Part shown: positions 1 to 4,597 of the stretch, piece after piece
Layout: each line of letters begins with the position of its first letter
How positions within the stretch are numbered: the stretch's first letter is position 1
The notes under the pieces: model-generated
Seen by the model: only the letters and a program-made list of their open reading frames with translations
The model's database searches: none
Told to the model about the DNA's origin: nothing
Program-made: the position numbers and the translations under genes
From: an uncultured Clostridia bacterium
GTDB lineage: Bacteria; Bacillota; Clostridia; Oscillospirales; Butyricicoccaceae
Direction of reading: 5' to 3'
Assembly (NCBI GenBank): GCA_947856675.1
Contig: CANUCM010000121.1
Coordinates: 1-5,858 of the forward strand
DNA: 5,858 nucleotides

Positions 1-90
1 ACCTCGCAGTTTGCCTTTGACGACGTTCTGGTGTTGTACCAGACCAAAAACTTTCTGCAGGATTCGTCGGTTGTGCTGGTGTCAAAATAA
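1..90 (+). CDS. C-terminal tail of an unidentified protein (partial)
   Basis: An open frame enters from the left edge and ends at TAA (88-90), leaving 29 codons that finish in YQTKNFLQDSSVVLVSK. The gene is cut by the window, so no start or core domain is visible. A terminator hairpin begins 8 nt after the stop, which supports a real gene end. The alternation of hydrophobic residues, with an aromatic-Gln...Asn-Phe pattern before a final beta-like strand, resembles the last strands of some class I SAM-dependent methyltransferases such as the CmoA type. That likeness is only by eye over a very short stretch, so no function is assigned. The gene converges on the minus-strand SGNR gene, with 36 nt between the two stops. 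Confidence 0.6.
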   Translation, partial: TSQFAFDDVLVLYQTKNFLQDSSVVLVSK

Positions 91-98
91 AAAAAGGC

Positions 99-128
99 GC
101 CCCCCGGCCATTCGGGGGGCATTTTTTT
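99..128. terminator. Bidirectional rho-independent terminator between convergent genes
   Basis: An 8-bp GC stem pairs 99-106 (GCCCCCCG) with 113-120 (CGGGGGGC) around a 6-nt loop. On the plus strand it is followed by a run of seven T (122-128). On the minus strand it is followed by the complement of an A-rich run (84-95), giving a U-rich tail in that direction too. It can therefore end both the plus-strand gene stopping at 90 and the minus-strand operon stopping at 127. The T run overlaps the SGNR stop codon. Confidence 0.9.
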
Positions 129-1080
129 ACGCTTCGGGGGCGAGGGCGGGCACGTTTTGCTGCATGAAGCGGCCCAAAAAGCCTGAGAAGATGTGCGCGC
201 CGCCCTCGTTTAAGTGCCCTGCGTCAAAATAGTCGCGCATGGGGTCAAGGCCGCAGGCCTCGGCCTGCGCGCTGAGGTCAAAGTACAAAACGCCGGGGGT
301 GTCTTCCATGTCGCGGGCGATGCGCGCATACCACTCCTGCGGCAGGCGGCTGTAGGTCGGGTGAAACAGCACGACGGGCGTGATGCCGCGCTCTTGGCAC
401 AGCGCTGCGGTTTTGCGCAGCCAGCCGAGGTTTTCAAGGTAGACCTGCCCGCTCTGCGTCTCGCGCTCAAAGGGGGCCTTGTCCATGTTTTCGGCAGTGC
501 CCTGCACGGCGGTAAAGCCGCGGCGCTCGTCGGGCTGCGCGGGCGCAAGGGCGCGCAGCGCCTCCTCGGCGGTTATTTCCGTCCAGCGGTCGTGGTAAAA
601 ATAAAGGTCAAACAAAATGCCGGTGCGCAGGCCCGGCTCGGCCGCGGTCAAAGCGGCGCCCAGCCGGTTTACGCCCATGGGCATGTAGGCCAGGTTGACC
701 TGGGTAAAGCCCTGAAAGCGCGCAAAGTGCAGCGCCGAGGCCTCGATGAACACGGCGCGGGGGCTTTGGGTTTCAAGGCACTGGCGCAGGTACCAGTAAG
801 TGATGCTCATGGTCTGCTCGGGCCCGGCCATGCAGTAGCCCGAAAGCCCGGTTTCCTGCTCAATGACGGCCGGGCTGACGTCGCAGTAGGCGTAGGAGCT
901 GCCGAGGTAGAGATAGTCCATGCTGTCCTCCGGCTCGGCCAGAAAGGCGCGCCACACGGCGCCGTATTCCGTGCGCTCGGGCTTGAGCATGCGCGAGGCG
1001 CAGCCCAAAAGCGCGCCCGCGGCCAGCACAAACAAAAGCGCCCACAAAAGCTCTTTGAAAACAATACGCTTGCGCTTCAC
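127..1080 (-). CDS. SGNR/GDSL-like exported protein, partner of the MBOAT acyltransferase
   Basis: A 317-residue protein with a basic N-terminus (MKRKR), a hydrophobic segment at about 11-27 ending in LLGC (possible lipobox, Cys27), then an extracellular domain. The domain carries SGNR-type blocks: LGSS at 59-62, with a Ser replacing the usual GDS arrangement, and DAGHLN at 286-291, supplying the Asp286/His289 of the catalytic DxxH. FHPTYSR (239-245) fits a core strand and loop of the fold. Family members (DltD, AlgJ/AlgX and PatB-like proteins) take acyl groups passed through an MBOAT protein and move them onto cell-surface polymers. The start is GTG at 1080, chosen because AAGGAGG (1091-1097) lies 10 nt upstream and overlaps the MBOAT stop codon. 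It is the last gene of the operon, 15 nt after the MBOAT gene. The polymer modified cannot be read from sequence. An N-terminal membrane anchor instead of a lipoprotein is equally possible. Confidence 0.85.
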   Translation of the reverse strand: MKRKRIVFKELLWALLFVLAAGALLGCASRMLKPERTEYGAVWRAFLAEPEDSMDYLYLGSSYAYCDVSPAVIEQETGLSGYCMAGPEQTMSITYWYLRQCLETQSPRAVFIEASALHFARFQGFTQVNLAYMPMGVNRLGAALTAAEPGLRTGILFDLYFYHDRWTEITAEEALRALAPAQPDERRGFTAVQGTAENMDKAPFERETQSGQVYLENLGWLRKTAALCQERGITPVVLFHPTYSRLPQEWYARIARDMEDTPGVLYFDLSAQAEACGLDPMRDYFDAGHLNEGGAHIFSGFLGRFMQQNVPALAPEA

Positions 1081-1090
1081 AGGCCCTGCC

Positions 1091-1097
1091 CCTCCTT
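1091..1097 (-). promoter_or_regulatory. Ribosome binding site for the SGNR gene, overlapping the MBOAT stop
   Basis: Read on the minus strand this is AAGGAGG, 10 nt before a GTG codon (1078-1080). It includes bases of the MBOAT TAA stop (1096-1098). This fixes the GTG start and suggests the two genes are translated in step. Confidence 0.8.
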
Positions 1098-2538
1098 AAA
1101 ACTTAAAATAGATAAAGTCCTGCGCGTCGTAGCCGGTGCCGTAAACGCCGAAGACAAACACGGCCAAAAGCAGCGTAAGCGCGGCGCCCCAGCGCGCCGG
1201 GCGGGGCGCGCGGGCCAGGCGCGCGGGCACGTCAAAGCGCAGCGACAGAAGGTCGAGCGCAAGGCAAAGGGCAATAAACACCGCGGCGGCCCAAAGCTCC
1301 GCGGGGTTTTTAAACAGCACAGAGCCCTGCATGCCCGCCCTTTGCGGCGACATGGCGCAAAAAACCGCCAGGGCGGCGCGCAGCGACCCGGCCTTGAAAA
1401 AGACCCAGGCGGCGGTGGCAAGCGCGAAGGTGCACGCAGTCTGCCAAAGCGCGCACAGCCGGCCGTCCTCACGCAGGCCGATGCACCGGCGCAGTCGCGA
1501 GCGCGCGCCGGCGGTCACAGAGCCCAGCACCTGGTACAGGCCGTTGAGCAGCCCCCACACGACAAAGGACAGCGCCGCGCCGTGCCACAGGCCGCTGACG
1601 GCAAAGACAATGAGCACGTTGATGTTGCGGCGCGTGCTGCCGCGGCGGCTGCCGCCGAGGGGGATGTACAGGTAGTCGCGGAACCACGTGCTCAGCGAAA
1701 TGTGCCACCGGCGCCAGAACTCCTGCACCGAGCGCGAAAAATACGGGGTGCGGAAGTTGCGGATGAGCGAAAAGCCCAAAACCTCGGCGCAGCCGCAGGC
1801 CATTTCGGAATAGGCGAAAAAGTCAAAGTAGATTTGCAGCGAGAAAAAGACGGCCGCGGCCAGAACGCGCCCGGGCGAATAGGCCGCGGGGTCTGAAAAG
1901 ACGGCGGCGGTGACGGCGCCCAGGCGGTCGGCGGCGCACAGCTTGAGAAAAGCGCCCAGCATAAAGCGAAAGGCGCCGCGCCGCGCGTTTTCAAGCGAAA
2001 AGGCCGTGCCTTTTTGAAACTGGGGCAAAAGCTGGGTGCTGCGCGGGATGGGCCCCGACAAAAGCGAGGGGAAAAACGAGATAAACAGCGCGCAGCGCAC
2101 AAAGCTGTGCTCGGCGGGCACGGTGCGGCGGTAGACGTCGACGAGGTAGCCCATGGCGGCAAACAGGTAAAAGGAAATGCCCAGGGGCAAAAGCAGCGAA
2201 AGCGCCGGGTCAGAAAAGGCAAGGCCGGCCGCACGCAGCACGCGGGAGGCGAGCGACAGGGCAAAGCCGAGGTATTTAAAGACAAACAACAGGCCGATGT
2301 GCGCCCCCAGGGCCAAAGCCAGCACAAGGCGCGAGGGCTTTTTTTCAAGGCGCAGGGCGGCAAAGTAGGTAAAAACGCAGGCAAAGAGCAAAAAGCCGAA
2401 GGTTTTTACCCCCGCGCACAGGTAAAAGAAAAAGCTGCACGCAAGGAGCCATGCATTTTTATACCGCGCGGGCAGGCAGAAATAAAAAAGGGCCGCGACG
2501 GGAAAAAAGGCCAAAAAGCCGGGCGAAAGAAAGCTCAC
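1096..2538 (-). CDS. MBOAT family membrane-bound O-acyltransferase (AlgI/PatA/DltB-like)
   Basis: A 480-residue polytopic membrane protein with roughly a dozen hydrophobic stretches, the usual size for bacterial AlgI/PatA-type MBOATs. Family landmarks appear in order: LGISFYLFAAMGYLVDVYRR (119-138), FFPSLLSGPIPR (155-166), QIYFDFFAYSEMACG (235-249), EFWRRWHISLSTWFRDYLY (273-291) followed by IPLGG (292-296), and SGLWHGA (315-321) with the invariant His319 of the active-site tunnel. The C-terminus DFIYFKF matches the FIYFQF-like ending common in clostridial homologues. The protein is expected to accept an acyl group from a cytoplasmic donor and pass it across the membrane to the SGNR protein encoded just downstream. 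The start is GTG at 2538, supported by a GGGAGGGGG-type binding site about 9 nt upstream (2545-2554). The gap after the ArsC/Spx-like gene is 21 nt. No dltA or dltC is nearby, so polysaccharide or peptidoglycan O-acetylation is likelier than teichoic acid D-alanylation; this is inference. Confidence 0.93.
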   Translation of the reverse strand: MSFLSPGFLAFFPVAALFYFCLPARYKNAWLLACSFFFYLCAGVKTFGFLLFACVFTYFAALRLEKKPSRLVLALALGAHIGLLFVFKYLGFALSLASRVLRAAGLAFSDPALSLLLPLGISFYLFAAMGYLVDVYRRTVPAEHSFVRCALFISFFPSLLSGPIPRSTQLLPQFQKGTAFSLENARRGAFRFMLGAFLKLCAADRLGAVTAAVFSDPAAYSPGRVLAAAVFFSLQIYFDFFAYSEMACGCAEVLGFSLIRNFRTPYFSRSVQEFWRRWHISLSTWFRDYLYIPLGGSRRGSTRRNINVLIVFAVSGLWHGAALSFVVWGLLNGLYQVLGSVTAGARSRLRRCIGLREDGRLCALWQTACTFALATAAWVFFKAGSLRAALAVFCAMSPQRAGMQGSVLFKNPAELWAAAVFIALCLALDLLSLRFDVPARLARAPRPARWGAALTLLLAVFVFGVYGTGYDAQDFIYFKF

Positions 2539-2559
2539 AGGTGTCCCCCTCCCCTGCCC

Positions 2560-2907
2560 TTACGGATTTTTTCCGGCAAAGCGCTGCCAGGCTTCGGGGC
2601 AGTCGCCGCAGGCGGCCTGCTTTCCGCAGCGCACGATGGGGGTGCGGATCAGCCCGGGGTCGGACAGAAGGTGCTCGATTTTGTCCTCCTCAAGCGCCAG
2701 GGCGCGGAAGAGGGGGGCGTTTTTGGCGCGCGGGTCGAGCAGGGCGTCCACCCCGCCCAGCGCCTGGATGACCGAGCGCAGCTCGCCGGGGCTGAACATG
2801 CGCTGGGCAAGGTCGATGCGCTGGAAAGGGATGCCGCGCTCTTTAAACCAGCGTTCGGCTTTTTTGGTGTCAAAGCACTTATTCTTTCCGAAGATCTGAA
2901 TGGCCAT
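2560..2907 (-). CDS. ArsC/Spx-like thioredoxin-fold protein (arsenate reductase family protein)
   Basis: A 115-residue protein of standard ArsC/Spx family length. The N-terminus FGKNKCFDTKKAERWFKERG (6-25) is the beta-strand/Cys-loop/helix of the family, with a single Cys11 in a CxxT arrangement, not the CxxC of Spx. The conserved RTPIVRxGK block is at 88-96, followed by ACGDCPEAW (99-107). This matches a common clostridial subgroup annotated as arsenate reductase family whose real substrate is unknown; arsenate reduction should not be assumed. Unusual cysteines sit at 94, 100 and 103. The ATG at 2907 is chosen because it begins the family's first strand and has AAAGGAG 10 nt upstream; a longer frame reaching 3216 is antisense-like shadow of the transporter gene. 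The start lies inside the end of the EamA gene, a 29-nt overlap. A thiol-redox role is the safest guess. Confidence 0.88.
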   Translation of the reverse strand: MAIQIFGKNKCFDTKKAERWFKERGIPFQRIDLAQRMFSPGELRSVIQALGGVDALLDPRAKNAPLFRALALEEDKIEHLLSDPGLIRTPIVRCGKQAACGDCPEAWQRFAGKNP

Positions 2908-3793
2908 TGTCAGGCTTCTCCTTTCTGCGGGGCATGGGCAGCTCCATAACGGCCATGGCGCCGAGGAGCAGAAGGGCGCCGGCGTAGCCGCGTGCGGTGA
3001 GGCGCTCGCCGGCGATGAAAAAGGCGGCGATGCCGGCAAAGACCGGCTCGAGGGCAAAAATGACGCCGACGTGGGCCGAGGTGGTGTATTGCTGGGCGAT
3101 GGGCTGGGCGACAAAGGCGATGCCGGTGCAGAAAACGGCGAGGAACAACAGCGCGCCCCACATCGAAGGGCTTTGCGGCAGGGCGAGCGGGCGTTCAAAC
3201 AAAAGGGCGAACACAAGGTTGATGACCCCCGCGACGAGCAGGTGCACGACGCCCAGCTGGAACGGGTCGACGCGCGGGCGCTTGACGGCGCGCTCGGTCA
3301 AAAGCAGGTCGCCGGTGTAAAACGCCGCGCAGCCGAAGCTCAAAAGGTCGCCGGCGCGCAGGCGCAGCGATTCGGTCAGCGTCATGAGGCACACGCCCGA
3401 AAAGGCCAGCGCCAGCACGAGCAAAAGCCGGCGCGTGGGGCGGCTGCGGTAAATGACAAGGCCCGCGACCGGCGTGAGCACGACGGGCAGGGCGCACAAA
3501 AAGGCGGCGTTTGACATGCTGGTGTACAAAAGCCCCTCGCTGACGCAGACATAGGCCATGGCGAGCAGCGCGCCGACGCCCAGGGCGTAGCGGCGCGTTT
3601 CACGCGTCATGCCGCGCAGGCGGGGCAGGCTAAAAGCGGCAATGCCCAGCGCGGCGATGAGAAAGCGCAGGGCGTTGACGGTCAAAGGCCCCATGACGCT
3701 CATGCAGTAGTCGACGAGCAGGTAGGAAACGCCCCACGACAGCGTAACCAGCAGCAAAACGGCGTCGGCCTTGAGCTGTTTTGACAAAGGCAT
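2879..3793 (-). CDS. EamA/DMT-superfamily transporter (RhaT-like)
   Basis: A 304-residue membrane protein made of two EamA repeats with about ten hydrophobic helices (near 11-29, 38-57, 68-90, 95-115, 121-138, 147-163, 180-200, 211-230, 239-260, 268-285). Repeat 1 shows TLSWGVSY (17-24) and ALRF (41-44). Repeat 2 ends with the characteristic FALEPVFAG...GERLTARGYAG (246-272), including Glu249-Pro250 and Gly262-Glu263. Family members export or import small metabolites such as amino acids, sugars or nucleosides; the substrate is not predictable here. The cytoplasmic tail is basic (PRRKEK). The start is placed at ATG 3793 just after a strong AAGGAGG (3797-3803). The spacing to this ATG is only 3 nt, so TTG at 3787, 9 nt away, is a real alternative. 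A TTG at 3811 would put the binding site inside the gene and is rejected. First gene of a four-gene operon. Confidence 0.9.
   Translation of the reverse strand: MPLSKQLKADAVLLLVTLSWGVSYLLVDYCMSVMGPLTVNALRFLIAALGIAAFSLPRLRGMTRETRRYALGVGALLAMAYVCVSEGLLYTSMSNAAFLCALPVVLTPVAGLVIYRSRPTRRLLLVLALAFSGVCLMTLTESLRLRAGDLLSFGCAAFYTGDLLLTERAVKRPRVDPFQLGVVHLLVAGVINLVFALLFERPLALPQSPSMWGALLFLAVFCTGIAFVAQPIAQQYTTSAHVGVIFALEPVFAGIAAFFIAGERLTARGYAGALLLLGAMAVMELPMPRRKEKPDNGHSDLRKE
2918..2924 (-). promoter_or_regulatory. Ribosome binding site for the ArsC/Spx-like gene, inside the EamA coding region
   Basis: Minus-strand AAAGGAG ends 10 nt before the ATG at 2905-2907. It lies within the last codons of the upstream transporter gene. 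It sets the start of the small protein and excludes the longer frame extending to 3216. Confidence 0.75.
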
Positions 3794-3796
3794 GCA

Positions 3797-3803
3797 CCTC
3801 CTT
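3797..3803 (-). promoter_or_regulatory. Ribosome binding site for the EamA transporter
   Basis: Minus-strand AAGGAGG, extended to AAAGGAGGTG, a near-complete match to the 16S anti-SD. It is only 3 nt from ATG 3793 and 9 nt from TTG 3787, so the precise start is uncertain by two codons. It excludes starts farther upstream. Confidence 0.75.
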
Positions 3804-3812
3804 TCAGGCAAA

Positions 3813-3842
3813 GGCCGCGGATACCAGACGGTGTCCGCGGCC
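3813..3842 (-). terminator. GC-rich hairpin between pduL and the EamA operon; possible terminator or attenuator
   Basis: The arms 3813-3825 and 3830-3842 pair over 13 positions around a 4-nt loop. On the minus-strand RNA one position is an A-C mismatch; the rest pair perfectly. The hairpin starts 31 nt after the pduL stop and ends 9 nt before the EamA ribosome binding site. After the stem the minus-strand RNA has only UUU before GCCUG, so it is a poor classical terminator. The U-rich stretch lies before the hairpin instead (complement of 3844-3857). It could reduce read-through from pduL, protect an mRNA end or tune EamA translation; sequence alone does not decide. Confidence 0.45.
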
Positions 3843-3873
3843 AGGAAAAAGACAAAAAGGCTGCCGGCGGGGG

Positions 3874-4446
3874 TTACACAATGATTTCGCCGTAGACCTC
3901 GCCGGAGATACCGGCGGCGTTGGCCTCGTCGGTATCGATGTGCATGCTGGTGATAAAGTTGTCGGAAACGCGCACGAACACATCGCCGAAGACAAGCGAG
4001 CGGCCGCAGGTGTCGACCTTGACCGAAACGACCTGCTTGTCCGCAAGGCCGAAGGCGCGGGCGTCCTCGGTGCTGACGTGGATGTGGCGCTTGGCGGCGA
4101 TGACGCCCTGCTCGAGGGTGATTTCGCCGCAGGGCCCGACCAGCTTGCAGCCGCCGCTGCCGGCGATGTCGCCGCTTTCGCGCACGGGCGCGGTCACGCC
4201 GATGGAGCGGGCGTCGGTCAGCGAAAGCTCAACCTGGGTGGCCGAGCGCTCGGGGCCGAGCACGCTGACGCCGGGGAAAGCGCTCTTTGAGCCCTCGACG
4301 CGCACCTTTTCCGAGCAGGCAAACTGCCCGGGCTGCGACAGCTGCTTTTTGACGGTCAGCTGATAGCCCTTGCCGAACAGGATGTCGACGTGCTCGCGGG
4401 TCAGATGAATGTGGCGGGCGGAAACTTCGATGAGAACTTTATTCAT
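3874..4446 (-). CDS. pduL: PduL-type phosphate acyltransferase (phosphotransacylase)
   Basis: A 190-residue protein covering the full PduL core. Metal-binding motifs are clear: SARHIHL (9-15, His12 and His14), KRHIHV (119-124, His121 and His123) and MHIDTDEANAA (168-178, His169). GPERSATQVELS (64-75) holds the conserved Arg67/Gln71/Glu73 region. SLVFGDVFVRVSDNF (150-164) is the family signature of the second beta-barrel. PduL enzymes are zinc-dependent and interconvert acyl-CoA and acyl-phosphate (propanoyl or acetyl), unrelated to Pta. There is no N-terminal encapsulation helix and no microcompartment shell gene nearby, so a free cytoplasmic Pta-like role, for example acetyl-CoA to acetyl-phosphate, is inferred. 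The ATG at 4446 is chosen for its GGAGGGG (4453-4459) 6 nt upstream and because the family core begins immediately; a start at 4467 would include the binding site. It is divergent from the racemase gene. Confidence 0.92.
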   Translation of the reverse strand: MNKVLIEVSARHIHLTREHVDILFGKGYQLTVKKQLSQPGQFACSEKVRVEGSKSAFPGVSVLGPERSATQVELSLTDARSIGVTAPVRESGDIAGSGGCKLVGPCGEITLEQGVIAAKRHIHVSTEDARAFGLADKQVVSVKVDTCGRSLVFGDVFVRVSDNFITSMHIDTDEANAAGISGEVYGEIIV

Positions 4447-4469
4447 TGGTATCCCCTCCGGAATCAATC

Positions 4470-4500
4470 AGTATACTTAAGGATACCACAATCGCGCCAA
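4470..4500 (-). promoter_or_regulatory. Putative pduL promoter
   Basis: On the minus strand a good -10 hexamer TATACT (4470-4475) lies 23 nt upstream of the start codon and just before the ribosome binding site. The best -35 candidate is TTGGCG (4495-4500) with a long 19-nt spacer, so the -35 element is weak or activator-assisted. The -10 overlaps an imperfect palindrome (4471-4486). Confidence 0.5.
4471..4486. repeat. Imperfect palindrome overlapping the pduL -10 box, operator-like
   Basis: GTATACTTAAGGATAC is a 16-bp dyad centred on CTTAAG with one mismatched pair. It overlaps the proposed -10 hexamer of pduL. A related arm, GGTATCC (4448-4454), lies between the pduL ribosome binding site and start codon and forms a perfect 7-bp inverted repeat with GGATACC (4481-4487). 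The position suits a repressor site; the regulator is unknown. Confidence 0.4.
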
Positions 4501-4534
4501 AGAAACAAGAGGTGCAAAAGTGCGCGCACCCCCC

Positions 4535-4563
4535 TTTTCTTTGCGCGGCGGTTGGGGTACAAT
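4535..4563 (+). promoter_or_regulatory. Putative promoter for the racemase-MATE operon
   Basis: A TACAAT -10 hexamer (4558-4563) is preceded at 17 nt by TTTTCT (4535-4540), a weak -35. A transcript from here would begin near 4570, between this site and the GTG start at 4598. That supports the shorter racemase over a start at 4520, which would place coding sequence upstream of the transcript start. Confidence 0.5.
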
Positions 4564-4583
4564 AAAAAGCAGACTGCAGGAAA

Positions 4584-4588
4584 GGGAG
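4584..4588 (+). promoter_or_regulatory. Ribosome binding site deciding the racemase start
   Basis: GGGAG (4584-4588) lies 9 nt before GTG 4598-4600. A second GGGAG (4590-4594) is only 3 nt away. No ATG with a binding site lies near the conserved N-terminus of the family, so GTG is preferred. Confidence 0.6.
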
Positions 4589-4597
4589 CGGGAGAAA

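Noticed and set aside
214..1896. A 560-codon plus-strand open frame opposite the SGNR and MBOAT genes
   Set aside because: Its translation is low-complexity Ala/Gly/Arg/Lys-rich with no recognisable domain, and it is antisense to two strongly supported genes. Long antisense frames are expected in GC-rich coding DNA.
127..2538. A dlt-type (teichoic acid D-alanylation) operon, suggested by MBOAT, a DltD-like partner and a nearby alanine racemase
   Set aside because: There is no dltA ligase or dltC carrier gene, and the racemase is on the other strand with its own promoter. The proteins read as general AlgI/PatA-type acylation components.
2014..2949. A 311-codon plus-strand open frame opposite MBOAT, ArsC-like and EamA genes
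   Set aside because: Same composition artefact; it spans three real minus-strand genes and shows no domain.
2560..3216. A 218-residue version of the ArsC/Spx-like protein
   Set aside because: The extra N-terminus is Pro/Ser-rich out-of-frame translation of the EamA gene. The family begins at the ATG at 2907, which has its own ribosome binding site.
4511..4550. A GTGCGCGCAC palindrome (4520-4529) as a terminator or riboswitch stem
   Set aside because: It is a self-complementary GC alternation with no loop and no supporting U tract or known aptamer core; it probably reflects base composition near the promoter.
4520..4597. An upstream extension of the racemase by 26 codons
   Set aside because: The added residues do not fit the Alr N-terminus, and the stretch contains the likely -10 box and the ribosome binding site.
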